Positions 47,671 through 58,500 of a stretch of DNA of 64,000 nucleotides are shown piece after piece (the first letter of the stretch is position 1; each line of letters opens with the position of its first letter). The stretch covers positions 62,001 through 126,000 of the forward strand of contig JAJFFC010000030.1 in NCBI GenBank assembly GCA_021776795.1, given 5' to 3'. The notes beneath the pieces were generated by a model. It searched no databases. It was given only the letters and a program-made list of their open reading frames with translations, and was not told where the DNA came from. Source of the DNA: Planctomycetota bacterium. GTDB taxonomy: Bacteria; Planctomycetota; UBA1135. Made by a program: the position numbers and the translations under genes.

Positions 47671-49110
47671 ATGGAAAACGCCGCCGCCGCCCTCGATTTG
47701 GCCGCCGTCAAAGATCACGTCGACCGCATTTGGAATCAAGAGATTGTTCCGCAGTTGGTTGAGTACATCGCCATCCCGAACAAATCCCCATTGTTCGATA
47801 AGCAATGGCAAGAGCATGGCTACATGGACCAGGCGGTCGAGTTGATTGCCGCTTGGTGCCGTGACCGCAAAATCGCGGGCTTGTCGCTCGAAGTGGTGCG
47901 CCTGCCCAACCGTACGCCGTTGATTTTTATGGAGATCCCGGCCTTTGGCACCGCGCAAGATGGCGACACGGTTCTGCTCTATGGCCACCTGGACAAGCAG
48001 CCGGAAATGACCGGTTGGCGCGAAGACCTCGGCCCGTGGAAGCCGGTGCTCGAAGGCGACAAGTTGTATGGCCGCGGCGGCGCCGATGACGGCTACGCAG
48101 CCTTTGCTTCGCTGACGGCTTTAGAAGCCGTGCAGAAGTTCGGCGGTAGCCACAAACGTTGCGTGGTCATCATCGAAGCATGCGAGGAAAGCGGCTCGGT
48201 GGATTTGCCGTTCTACATCGACCACTTGGCCGACCGCATTGGCGAGGTGAGCTTGGTCGTGTGCTTGGATTCGGGCGCCGGCGATTACGAGCGCCTTTGG
48301 AGCACGACTTCTTTGCGCGGCATGATTGCCGGTGACTTGCGCGTAGACATTCTGCGTGAAGGTGTGCACTCCGGAGATGCCAGCGGCGTGGTGCCTTCCT
48401 CTTTCCGCATCATGCGCGCTTTGTTGGAGCGCATCGAAAGCGTGGCCAGCGGCGAGATGTTGGTCGATGCTCTACATGTCGAGATTCCGCAACAGCGCCG
48501 CGAACAAGCAGGCGTCGTGGCCAAAGTTTTGGGCGATACGGTGTATAGCGCCTATCCCTTTGTGGAAGGCTCCGAGCCTATGGCTTCGGACCTTGCCGAG
48601 TTGGTGTTGAACCGCACCTGGCGCCCGACCCTAAGTGTGACCGGAGCTGGTGGCTTTCCCGCACTCGAAGATTCCGGCAATGTGCTGCGCCCCTTCTCCG
48701 CGCTCAAATTGAGCTTCCGTTTGCCGCCAACGGCAGACTGCAAAGTTTGCGAAGACGCCATTCGCAGGGTGATTGAGACCGATGTCCCTTATGGCGCCAA
48801 AGTCACTTTTGTGGCCGAGAAGGGCGCGAATGGCTGGAATGCACCGCCTTTGGCGCCTTGGCTCGAACAAGCTACCGATGCCGCTTCTAAGGCCTTCTTT
48901 GGCCAAGCACCGGCCTATATGGGCGAGGGCGGCTCGATTCCTTTTATGGGAATGCTGGGCGAAAAGTTCCCACAAGCGCAGTTCATGATCACCGGCGTCC
49001 TCGGTCCTGCATCGAATGCCCACGGTCCCAATGAGTTCCTGCACATTCCCATGGGCAAAGGATTGACCGCTTGTGTGGCCAAGGTCATCGACGATCACGC
49101 CAACCGCTAA
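47671..49110 (+). CDS. M20-family metallo-dipeptidase
   Basis: A 479-residue cytoplasmic di-zinc peptidase of the M20 family (carnosinase/CNDP-like group). Metal and catalytic residues are visible: LLYGHLDKQPE (His ligand and catalytic Asp), GRGGADDGYA (bridging Asp), EACEESGS (catalytic Glu and Glu ligand), LDSGAGD, and a late His in NAHGPNEFLHIP. The dimerisation lid lies between about 205 and 330 (EGVHSGDASGVVP). No signal peptide, so it would cleave imported dipeptides. It is divergent from the POT transporter gene (74-base gap), supporting a shared role. A strong terminator follows. Confidence 0.93.
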   Translation: MENAAAALDLAAVKDHVDRIWNQEIVPQLVEYIAIPNKSPLFDKQWQEHGYMDQAVELIAAWCRDRKIAGLSLEVVRLPNRTPLIFMEIPAFGTAQDGDTVLLYGHLDKQPEMTGWREDLGPWKPVLEGDKLYGRGGADDGYAAFASLTALEAVQKFGGSHKRCVVIIEACEESGSVDLPFYIDHLADRIGEVSLVVCLDSGAGDYERLWSTTSLRGMIAGDLRVDILREGVHSGDASGVVPSSFRIMRALLERIESVASGEMLVDALHVEIPQQRREQAGVVAKVLGDTVYSAYPFVEGSEPMASDLAELVLNRTWRPTLSVTGAGGFPALEDSGNVLRPFSALKLSFRLPPTADCKVCEDAIRRVIETDVPYGAKVTFVAEKGANGWNAPPLAPWLEQATDAASKAFFGQAPAYMGEGGSIPFMGMLGEKFPQAQFMITGVLGPASNAHGPNEFLHIPMGKGLTACVAKVIDDHANR

Positions 49111-49124
49111 GTCCGCCGCAAAAG

Positions 49125-49163
49125 AAAAGCCCTGCGCTTCCGACTGGGAAGCGCAGGGCTTTT
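49125..49163. terminator. Strong bidirectional intrinsic terminator
   Basis: A perfect 17-bp inverted repeat (arms 49125-49141 and 49147-49163, 5-base loop). It is flanked by A-rich sequence on the left arm and TTTT on the right arm, so either strand gives a G+C-rich stem ending in U residues. It sits between the convergent M20 gene and the thioredoxin-like gene. Confidence 0.9.
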
Positions 49164-49179
49164 GCTTGGGTAGTGCGCC

Positions 49180-50193
49180 TTAGCGTGAGACGACGGAGGC
49201 GACCTCCACCAACTTGCTCGCGCGTTTGCCAACCGCGTTGCCAGCATTTTCACTTGCGAAATCAGCCAGCTTCTTTTTGGCCTTTTCATCTTTCGGGCTG
49301 TCATAAAGTTTGGACTCGATCTTGGCCAAGTCTTTGGCAGCTTTGATGATTTCCTGCATCTCTTCTGCTTCGAGCTTGGCTTGAATCTCCGCGACCTTTG
49401 CGGCCATGGCCTCATTTCCCTTCACGCTCTTGCTAAGCGTCTTGAGCTTGGCTTCGGCGTCCATTGGGTAGCCGTTCTCCAACATCCAGGTACTACGAGC
49501 CAGTTGGCTATCGAGGTTTTCCTGGATAGTGATCAGGGCGATTTCCGCAGCTTCGATGACAGCATCGGGCTCTTTGCTTCCTGGCTTGGCCTTGGCCTTT
49601 TCGGCGGCGACCATAGCTTTCGCGAGGTTGCCCTTGGCCATTTCGGAATAAGCCTTGGCGACAGCCTTGGGCGTTCCTTCTGGTGCACCACTGGCCTCCT
49701 TCAACATGCGCTCCAGCTCATCTTCGATCTTGCCCTTCATGCTGTTGGAGTTGCCCTTAAGGACAACCTTGCCTTCGGCATCGAGCAGAGCAAAGGCTGG
49801 CAATCCATTGCCGCCAGAGCTGAACAGATAGTCACTGGTCCAGATGGCTTGGTTGCCAAGCCACTTGGCCTTCAACGCCACGTTGACCGCTTGCTCTGGA
49901 GTTGCGTTTTGCGAGTGCACCAACACCACCTGAATGGCGTCGCCGTATTCTTCTTGTAGCTTAATGGCCGCCGGCACGGACGACCCAACACAATACGGTC
50001 AGTTGATGCCCCAGAAGTCGACCAGGACGGGCTTTCCGCGCAGGTCAGCTTGGCTCTTGACGCCCTGGGTATTGAAGCTCTTCTCACCGAAGGTGTAGTT
50101 CGGTGCATCGCCGATTTGGACCCCGCCTTGGGCGAGGGCTGAGGAAGATAGGACGGCCGCAGCGACAGCCGTGGTGATTGGGTGGAAGCGCAT
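49180..50193 (-). CDS. Exported thioredoxin-fold protein, probable selenoprotein (Sec at in-frame TGA 49999-50001)
   Basis: Read through one in-frame TGA, this is a single 337-residue gene. Residues 1-20 are a signal peptide (TTAVAAAVLSSSALAQ). Residues about 25-130 are an AhpC/TlpA-like thioredoxin fold: PVLVDFWGIN-U65-PY-C68, where the TGA stands exactly at the first Cys of the C-x-x-C motif, then SSVPAAIKLQEEYG, VVLVHSQN, GLPAFALLDAEGKVV. Residues about 150-337 are an Ala/Lys/Glu-rich helical repeat region. TGA is an ordinary stop in neighbouring genes. No other stop occurs in the 272 codons after it. A candidate SECIS hairpin follows. The alternative is a point-nonsense pseudogene or sequencing error. 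It lies 17 bases after thiE on the same strand. Confidence 0.75.
49974..49991 (-). promoter_or_regulatory. Candidate bacterial SECIS hairpin
   Basis: Seven bases after the TGA, the mRNA can form GUGU / bulged U / GG, a 5-base loop GUCGU, then CC / GUGC. A bulged U two base pairs below a loop containing GU is the arrangement SelB recognises in the E. coli fdhF element. The lower stem is rich in G-U pairs, so stability is doubtful without a folding calculation. Confidence 0.4.
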
Positions 50194-50210
50194 GGTGTCT
50201 ATGATACTCG

Positions 50211-50828
50211 TCAAAGTCGTAATCTGGCAGCCACTTCTTCGGGCCTTTCTGATCCGCAAATGGCACTAGAAACCGCCACACCCACGCGGCTGCCCAGGAG
50301 CTCGCGATTCTCGGTGGTGATACCGCCGATGGCGAGCAGGGGGAGGCGGCAGAACAGGCTGGCAGAGAGCACCGCATCAGGTCCTAGGCCGGCGGTGTAG
50401 CCCTTGGTGGCGGTGGGAAAAGCAGGGCCAAAGCCGAGATAGTCGGCCCAGCCACTATCCTGAGCCGCTTCCATCTGCTCCAGGCTGTGGGTAGACAAGC
50501 CAATTAGCTTGTTTTTGCCTAGGAGTTGCCGCACTTCGCGCGGGGGAAGGTCGTCTTGGCCGACATGAACGCCATCGGCATCACAGGCCAGGGCGACGTC
50601 GACCTGATCGTTGATGATCAGCGGCACACCGGCTTGTCGGCAGCGTGGAGCCACCTCAAGTGCCCAATCCAGAAACGGGGCAGTCGCGAGTTCTTTCTCG
50701 CGCAGCTGGACCAAATCAACGCCACCTTGGAGCGCGCGGTCCAGGACCTCAAGCGGCTCGAGCCGGCATAAGGAGCGGCTCAAGAGCAGGCAGAGGTGAA
50801 AACGGCTGGGGGACAAGGGCGCGGTCAT
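50211..50828 (-). CDS. thiE: Thiamine-phosphate synthase
   Basis: A 205-residue TIM-barrel enzyme that joins the thiazole and pyrimidine halves to form thiamine phosphate. The characteristic blocks are present: VDLVQLREKELA, LIINDQVDVALACDADGVHVGQDDLPP, IGLSTHSLEQ, DYLGFGPAFPTATKGY, LLAIGGIT and VAVSSAICG near the C-terminus. The related regulator TenI lacks some of these active-site residues, so ThiE is the better call. It is upstream of the thioredoxin-like selenoprotein gene in the same direction. No TPP riboswitch is recognisable in the 68 bases before it. Confidence 0.9.
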   Translation of the reverse strand: MTAPLSPSRFHLCLLLSRSLCRLEPLEVLDRALQGGVDLVQLREKELATAPFLDWALEVAPRCRQAGVPLIINDQVDVALACDADGVHVGQDDLPPREVRQLLGKNKLIGLSTHSLEQMEAAQDSGWADYLGFGPAFPTATKGYTAGLGPDAVLSASLFCRLPLLAIGGITTENRELLGSRVGVAVSSAICGSERPEEVAARLRL

Positions 50829-50896
50829 GCGCCCTACAGAATAGAAGCTGGGGTTCTAGGCCGCGCAGAAGACCAGGGGAATGCGCGGCCGAAAAC

Positions 50897-51103
50897 TCAA
50901 GAAACGCGCTTCGAGCCCTTTTTACGGGCGTCTTTATCCGCCTGCAGGCTGCGCAGGAAGGCACGCTTGTCGGCGGAACTGAACAGACGCACTTTCGCGC
51001 CGCAGCTCACGCAGAAACTGGCTTCTAGGCTTTGGAGGTACCGCACGTAGTCGGTGCAACGGGGGCAGTACTTCTTGTCTTTGTAGTAATCGGTCTGTGG
51101 CAT
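50897..51103 (-). CDS. Small zinc-ribbon protein
   Basis: A 68-residue basic protein with two CxxC pairs, KYCPRCTDY and SFCVSCGAK, 16 residues apart, as in a zinc ribbon, and a Lys/Arg-rich C-terminal tail. Function unknown; similar small ribbons bind nucleic acid or ribosomes. ATG at 51103 is chosen; GTG at 51106 is directly adjacent. The upstream 51104-51280 stretch holds no gene that I can see. Confidence 0.6.
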   Translation of the reverse strand: MPQTDYYKDKKYCPRCTDYVRYLQSLEASFCVSCGAKVRLFSSADKRAFLRSLQADKDARKKGSKRVS

Positions 51104-51280
51104 CACAAACGGAATGGAGGAGGTGGAGGTGAAGGAAAGATCGGCCCGAGGGCTTGACTAACGCTACCCCCAGATACGCTGCCGGGCACCAAGAATTGGG
51201 TGTATTTTTGGAGAATATGGCCCCCAAAACTGGCGAATACAAGGAATTCGCTTTGTGGACACACCTGTCCTAGGCGACGG

Positions 51281-52411
51281 CTAGCTGCCCAGTTCGCGCC
51301 TAATTTCTAGGAGAACAGTGTCATCCTGTTCTTTCTCTAGGACGCGTTCGAGCGCCCGTTGCTCCCCAATTTTTGATAAAGCCCAGACCGCGTGGCTGCG
51401 AACCAGGGGTTCGGGGTGTTCGCGGGCGGCCCATTCCAAATCCGCCGCGCCACGACCCAAATTGCCGAGAACGACGCAGGCGTTGCGCAACAAACCGGCC
51501 CAGCCGGGGCGTCGCAGTGGGGAACCTGTGAATAGCTTGTGGAAAACGGGCTCCTCGACGTGGAGAAGCTGTTCCAAAGTTGTGAATTCCAATGCTGGGT
51601 GCAATCCCCAGTCTTCGCTGAAGTCCAAATCACGTGGGCTAAAAGGGCACACCTCTAGGCACAGATCGCAGCCGAAGACCCAGTCCCCCATGGCCTCGCG
51701 CCACTGCAGCGGAATCTCACCACGATTCTCAATCGTGAGATAGGACAGGCAACGGCGGGCGTCGAGCTGATAAGGAGTGGGGAAAGCCTGGGTCGGGCAA
51801 ATATCTAGGCAGCGAGTGCAGCTGCCACAGGTGGCTTTGCGCGCGGGGGGTGGCGCCCAATGGGGCAGCACGACGTCGACCAGAAGCTCTCCCAACATGA
51901 CCCATGGCCCATGCTCGGGGTGCAGGAACAAAGTGTTTTTGCCCCTCCAGCCCAGTCCTGCACGCAAGGCCCATTCGCGCTCGAGGACAGGGGCGGCATC
52001 GACGGTGGCGCGGTAGCGGGTGGCGATTCCTTGCGCACGCAGCCGCTTGCCGAGTCGCTCTAGGCGCTTGCCCATGAGTTGGTGGTAATCGCGCCCTAGT
52101 GCATAGCGCGCCACGCGGCCCCCTCCAGCAAAGCCACCGCTTGGTCGGTGATAGGGCAGGGCGAACAGCAAGGCGCCCTCGGTCCAGGGTTTCCACGAAC
52201 GTAAATCAGGACCCAAGGCCACCGCGCGCTCGAGATACCTCATGCTGCCTTGATAGCCCGCATCTAGCCAGGATTGCAGGCGAGTTTGGAGCGCGCTGTC
52301 GTGCTCAGGCAGCGGATTCGCGGGAAGGCAGCCGCGCAGCACGAGACCGACCTCCTCCGCCACTGCGGAGAGGGTTTGTACCTCGCTAGGAATGGGTTCC
52401 ATGTTGGGCAT
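51281..52411 (-). CDS. queG: Epoxyqueuosine reductase
   Basis: A 376-residue cytoplasmic cobalamin-dependent enzyme for the last step of queuosine synthesis in tRNA. It has an N-terminal cobalamin-binding region (GRDYHQLMGKRLERL, DAAPVLEREWALRAGLGWRGKNT in separate blocks, including the catalytic Asp in VDAAP). Two 4Fe-4S clusters follow, from CGSCTRCLDICP, a lone Cys in ARRCLSYLTIENRG, and CDLCLEVCP. The C-terminal HEAT-like repeats (RNACVVLGNLG, SHAVWALSKIG) are usual for QueG. The gene stands alone on the minus strand and is divergent from the giant alpha-2-macroglobulin gene. Confidence 0.94.
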   Translation of the reverse strand: MPNMEPIPSEVQTLSAVAEEVGLVLRGCLPANPLPEHDSALQTRLQSWLDAGYQGSMRYLERAVALGPDLRSWKPWTEGALLFALPYHRPSGGFAGGGRVARYALGRDYHQLMGKRLERLGKRLRAQGIATRYRATVDAAPVLEREWALRAGLGWRGKNTLFLHPEHGPWVMLGELLVDVVLPHWAPPPARKATCGSCTRCLDICPTQAFPTPYQLDARRCLSYLTIENRGEIPLQWREAMGDWVFGCDLCLEVCPFSPRDLDFSEDWGLHPALEFTTLEQLLHVEEPVFHKLFTGSPLRRPGWAGLLRNACVVLGNLGRGAADLEWAAREHPEPLVRSHAVWALSKIGEQRALERVLEKEQDDTVLLEIRRELGS

Positions 52412-52514
52412 TATCCGAGAGTTGGGGGTAGGAAAAAGCCAAAGAACCGAAGCTTGGTATCGTCATAGGGGAAGGTCCATGAACCTCATGGCCGTCTTCT
52501 CGTTGCTTTGACCG

Positions 52515-55500
52515 ATGAAACGCTTTTTCGCGCCCCTGCTCCTTGCTTTATGTTTCCTCCTGCCGACGCCCGCCGCGGCGCAATCTGGCATCCAGGACAC
52601 GCCCGCTGTGCCGACGGCTTTACGCCAGGCGCTCCTTTCCGGAGATACCACCGCCGCCCTGCAGCTGATTGATCAACTACAAAGTGCCGGCGGTGAGGGC
52701 ACCGATTTCTGGGCATATCTGCGTGGTGTCGTCTTGGAGCAAGAAGGCGACGATCAGGCTGCGGCCGACGCCTTCCAAGCTTTCGCGCGCGACTACCCCG
52801 AAAGTGCATGGCGACGCAAGGCAGCCTTTCATCAGGCCGATGCTCTTTCTTGCTTGGGCAATTGGCAAGCAGCGGAGGCAATCATTGAAGCCGAGGTCAA
52901 GGCGTTGCGCGGGGGCGAGCGCCAAGCAGCCTTGGCGCAGATTTATCTCGAACGCGCAGAAGAGTTGTCGGCACGGCGTGAAGGTTCGGCTTCGTTAGAG
53001 CCGCGCAACCTGGACCGCGCCTTAACGCTATATCGCCAAGCATTGGCCCTGGACTTGCCGCATGATCTGCGCGCCAAAACTTTGGGCCGCGTGGCTTGGT
53101 GTGAACAAGAGGCAGAACGTTGGCAAGGTGCTGCAGCTTCTTATGTGACTTATCTCAAGGTCAACCCCGATGACGAGCAAGCGCAGTTGGATTTAGGGGA
53201 GTGCTATTTGCGTAGCGGCAACAAGAGCGAAGCTCGCCAAGTGCTCGAGGACGTGGCCGCCGCCACCGAAGACAGCGAAGTGCAAGCCATGGCCATGTTC
53301 ATGATTGGCCGCGCCTTTGGAGATCGCGCGGAAGAACGGCGGATGGCAGTAGGCGCGTTCCGTCGCTATCTCGAAGCGCATCCTCGGCATACGAAGAGCA
53401 GTGCTGCGCGATTCAATGTCGCACGCCTGCTCGACCACGCCGGAGATTTGGGCGACAGCCTCGACGCCTATCGAGATTTCTTAGTCGCGCCAAAGCCAGA
53501 AAGTCAAGAGATTGAAATTTTGGAGCAAGATCTATCCCTGCGTCGGCGTGCGCTGATGCACATGGCTTCGGTGCAAACGCGTTTAGGTAGGCACCAAGAT
53601 GCGGCTGAAACCTATGGCCGTTATGTCACTCTCTACCCGGATGGGCCGGAATGGGCACAGGCGCAAGAGGGGATGGTGAGCGAGGAGTATGCGGTCGGGC
53701 GCAATGCCTTGCAGCAAAAGCAATGGGATTTGGCGCGCACTAGCTTCACCGCCTTTGCCGCCGCGCATCCGTTGGATCAGCGCAGCAGGGAAGCGGCTTT
53801 CTTGTTGGGTGACATCAACCGCCTGGAAGCCAAGGACAAAGATACCGAAGACCCGGAACGCGTGCGCTTGCTTGGCCAATCTGTTCAGCATTGGAGTCGT
53901 TTGGCAGACAAGTTCCCTGGATCGCCGATCGCATCTCGAGCGCTGTATACCAGCGGCATGGTGTATGAGTTCGACCTGCACGATGTCGAAGCTGCCGTGG
54001 AGCAGTATCGGCGCTGCGATTTTGGCGATTACGCCTATCAAGCGCGGATGCGTTTGGCCGAAATGACTGAGGAGTCGCTTGCCGTGCACACGCCGCGTAG
54101 CTGGCGAACCGACGAGGCAGCACGCCTCAAAGTCGACGCCCGTAATTTGGAAGAGGTCAAGGTTCAGGTGTATGCCTTGGATCTCGAAACCTACTTCCGT
54201 AAAGAGCTGAGGCTCAAAGGTGTGTCCAATCTCGACCTCGACCTGATTGCGGCAGATTTGGAGTACACCTATCGCTTCGATGGGTATCAGCGGTACAAGC
54301 CCTTGGAATCGGAAATCGCGCTGCCAGTCGAGGGTCCAGGAGTCTGGGCGGTTGCCGTCAGCACCGAAGACCAACGTGCCACCACCTTGGTGATACGCAG
54401 TGACCTGGATGTCATTCTGAAGGCTTCCACGGTGGATTTGATTGTCTTTGCCGAAGACCTACGCACGCTGGAACCGGTTCCTGGCGCCACGGTTTTGGTC
54501 GCCTTCCCGCGAGGCGGCGCCGATGGCATGCCACGCATGGTGGAGTTCGTTTGTGGCGAAGATGGCGTCGGTCGCCTGGACCTCAGCGAGCTAGATCTGA
54601 ACGACCCTTCCAACCCAAGGGTTTTGGTCAAAGAGGAACGCGGACTGGCCGCGACTTGGGCAGGCACTTCAGGGCTTTCGGCGCCGCGTTCCTTGCAGCC
54701 GCTGTCGGTATTGGACAGCGATCGCTCGGTCTATGCACCCGGAGCTTCGATTTCTTATCGCGCGATTTTGCGTGATGCACAAGATGGTGCTTGGACCTTC
54801 ACCCCAGGCAAGGATTACACGGTGACGTGGCGCGAGCCAGGTGGCCGGGTGCTGTGGAAGGAAAGCAAGACTCTCGATGCCTTTGGCACGCTACATGGCA
54901 CTCGCACTCTCGATGAATCTTCTCCTTTGGGCACTTATCAAATCATCGTGATGGACCGCGACCGCGAAGTGGTGCGGCGCCATGTGCAGGTGCAACGCGT
55001 GGAGTTGCCCAAGATGGAACTCACTTTGGAAAGCGACCGCCCGGTGTATTACCGCGGAGAAGAGATCGAGATCACCTTCCGAGCGCAACGCTTCTATGGC
55101 GCGCCGATTGCGAACACCGCCCTCACCTTGAATACGCCGGACGGTCGCGAGCATCGCTTGCGCACCAACCAAGATGGCGAACTGACTTGGACTTTCGATA
55201 CGCGCAGCATGGCACGGAGCGGGCGCCTGGTCTTTAATGCCACCATGCCCAGCGAAGGCGCGTCGACCAGCCACTTTGTGGTGCTCTCCGCCACCGGTTA
55301 TCGCGCTTCCTTGCGTTTCGACAAAAACTTGCCGATTGCTGGCCGCTCAGTGCAGGTTGCCCTGCAAACGAATCTTGCCGATGGCAGCCCAGCCTCTCGC
55401 AGCATGAGTTGGGAACTACAGCGGCGCGATGCCTTTGGCCTTTATGTTCCGGTGGAAGGGCAGAATGGCCAAGCCACGACCGATGACGAGGGATTGGCTT

Positions 55501-58500
55501 CTTGGTCGCTGAGCCCCGAACGCGGTGGCAACTACCGCATGCGCGCTTATGGCGAAGATCGTTTTGGCAATCCGATTGTCACCGCGACCGATGTCTTTGT
55601 CTCGGGCGAAGAGGACCCTCAGAAGTTGCGCTTGTTGAGCGACCTGCGTGAACTCGATGCCGGCAGCATGATGGAACTCGAGGTCCTGAACCGCGCTGCC
55701 CCAGGCTTGGCCTTAGTCACGGTCGAAGGTGGCAAGATTCTGGAATACCACCTGCTGGAAGTGCCTGCTGGCGTCAGCAGTCTCAAGCTTCCCGTGGCCA
55801 CCTCTTGGTTCCCGAATGTTTCCGTCGCGATCGCGATGATGGATGACAATCAGTTGTGGCAATCGGCTCATGATTTCCAGATCGAGCGGGGCTTGCAGAT
55901 TTCGATGACGGCTGCCAAGGACATTGTGATGCCCGGCGAGGAAGCCGAAATCACGATTGAAGTGCGTGACCAATTGGGCAATCCGGTGAAAGCTTCGCTG
56001 AGTCTTTCCGCTGTCGATGCCGGACTACTCGCCCAGTATCCCCGTGGCTTAGTCGACTTGGACCAGCTGCCGGCGCAGCTGGCTTGGCGAAGCGCTTCAT
56101 TGCAAACCAACTCCAGTTGTTCTTTCGAATATTCTGGCGTGACGGTGCAATTGGCAGAGGAATTGCTTGCAGAGTTGGAGTTGCAGCAAGCCGAAGAAAA
56201 ATGGGCTGAGGGCAGCGATCGAGCTCGTCAAGAGTTGGCTCGCCGCGCGATGCCTCCACCCGCATCCCCATCCACGCCCACGACTCCTGGCGTCATCGCT
56301 GGCGGCCGTTTCCGGGGGGCGGAAGACATGGATGCCTTTGAGCCAGTGGAAGAGATGGAGCTCTCGGAACTTGGTTTCCTCGACGTCGGCGGCGGAGCAG
56401 GTGGCAAATCTGGCGGCCGCGGTGGACGAGGTGGCAAGCGAGGCAAAGCGCGCCTGACTCAAGAGGAAACTCTCGGCCCGGACTCTTCCTTGGCTTACTG
56501 GTCGGCCACGGTGCAGGCCGATGCGCAAGGCCAGGCGGTGGTGCGTTTTGAAATGCCCCAGCGCAGCACGCGCTGGACCTTGGACTGCCGCGGCGTCAGC
56601 CAAGAGGGTTCGCTTGGACAAAGCTCTTTGGAACTCGTGAGCCGCGCAGATTTCTTCGTTGACCTCAGTACTCCGGCGCGATTGCTCGAGGGCGATCGCC
56701 CTGGATTCCTTGCCACCGTGCATAACCTCAGCGGTCATGCTGGCGAGGTCGAGTTGGAATTGGTGGTCGACGCCGGTGCGCGCCAAGTGGCCAAGCACCA
56801 AGTTCAGATGCCTGCAAACGGAGAGGTACGCGTCATGCTGCATCTTCCCGCTGCCTTGGAAGGAACGAAAGCCGAAGAGGCCGAGCTGCGTTTGTTGGCA
56901 ACTGCCTTCTTGGAGGGGGACGCGGAAAGTCCGATTGAACTGCAAGCTTCCTTGCAGCGCCGTCTGCCGATGCAGCCTTGGGGCTTGCCTCGTGTGGATC
57001 AAGAAAGCGGTGTGCTGCAAGGCGCAGGCACCTTAGTGGCCTTGAACTTGCCGAAGGGGCACTACAGTCCAGAGGCGACCTTGCGCATTGACCTCGGTAA
57101 TAGTGTCGACACGGTGTTGGTGCGCGAAGCGATTGCCGGCTCGGCTGCCGCCATCGGCCGCTTAAGCACGATTGGTAGCCATCTCATGCCACAAGACTCC
57201 ACTGTGCTTGGTCTTGCCACTGAGTTGCAAGGGCGTTTGGCTGTTGCCCAACACTTGGCGCAACTGGAATCCCAAGACGATCGCATGGGAGACCCTATGG
57301 CATTGCGCAGTTTGGCTAGCCGCGACTTATCGATTTTGCTTTCGCTACAAAAGTCCGATGGTGGTTGGGCATGGAGTGGCAGTCGTCGCGAATCGTTTGC
57401 CGAGTCGAGTGCGGCAGCGACAGTCGCCTTGGAAATGGCTCGCAAGCAAGGTCTGGATGTACCTAGTGGTGCCCTGGCGAAGGCCCGGGTGTATCTTAAG
57501 CAAGCCTTGAGCCAAAACCCCAACAATGCCGAAGTCACCGCGCAGCTTTTGGATGCGTTATCGCTCTCCGGCAACGCGGATTTCGGCGTCGCCAATCGCC
57601 TGCACCGTGATCGCAATCGCTTGTCGTCGGCAGCCTTGGCGCACTTGGCGCGCGCACTTCACCGTCTGAAGAGTACGCCCATGGCCGATGAAATCTTGAC
57701 CACCATGCTCGCTCGTCGTCAGTCGGGCGAAACGCCTTGGAGCGGGAAAGGTGGCGCGGGCCGTTATCGCGCCGATGTCGCGATGGATGCTCTGGCCTTG
57801 CTCGCCGTGATGGAAGTCCGGCCACAAGACAGCGTGGTCGCAACTTTGGAGCAATCGTTGTGGGCCAATCGCCCGTGGCCACAAGGTGGCCCTCATGGCA
57901 AGGCGCTGGTGGCTCTCGCCGCTGCACGCCAAGGCCAAGCCGATGCCCGCAATGTGCGCGTGATGATCAGCATCAATGGGGGAGAAGAGCAAGAGTATTC
58001 CCTCAATGCCGGCCGTCAGCTGCAACTCTCGACTCCACTGCTCAACGCCACGACCGCGCAAGTGCGGATGTCGGTGAAGGGACAGGGGGCACCTGCCTTC
58101 CGCGTGAGTCTCGAGGGCTTTGACAACAATCCGCAATCACAAGACGTCGGCGGACTTTCCTTTCACCGCGCTTATATGCTGGCACCTGAGCCGATGTACG
58201 ACGGCCGTGCGATTCGCACCGGCTTTGGCGTGACCAAGGGCTTAGAAAGTTGGCGCAATACCGTGACCTCTTTGGATTATGGTGGCGTCGCGACGCTGGA
58301 AGTCTTCTATCGCACCGATCGTGGTCTTGGGCGCGAGGTCAACCAAGACTTCTTGGTTCTGGAAATTCCTCTGCCCGCGGGAGCGCAAGTGGTCGAGTCT
58401 GGATTGCAAGGCGATTACTTTGACTATCAAGTCCACGATGGCGTCGCCGTCTTTACGCTTGGGCGTCCAGAGCGCTCCGGAATGATACGTATCCCCTTGC

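Noticed and set aside
49999-50259. Separate 86-residue protein and a downstream 265-residue protein
   Set aside because: The two frames are the same frame split by one TGA, and together they make one thioredoxin fold with the stop at a catalytic Cys position; one gene is the better reading.
50829-50896. TPP riboswitch upstream of thiE
   Set aside because: No conserved TPP aptamer segments are visible and only 68 bases are available before the next gene.
51104-51280. RNA gene or small ORF between the zinc-ribbon gene and queG
   Set aside because: No tRNA-like or strong hairpin structure and no coding pattern seen; left as plain intergenic DNA.
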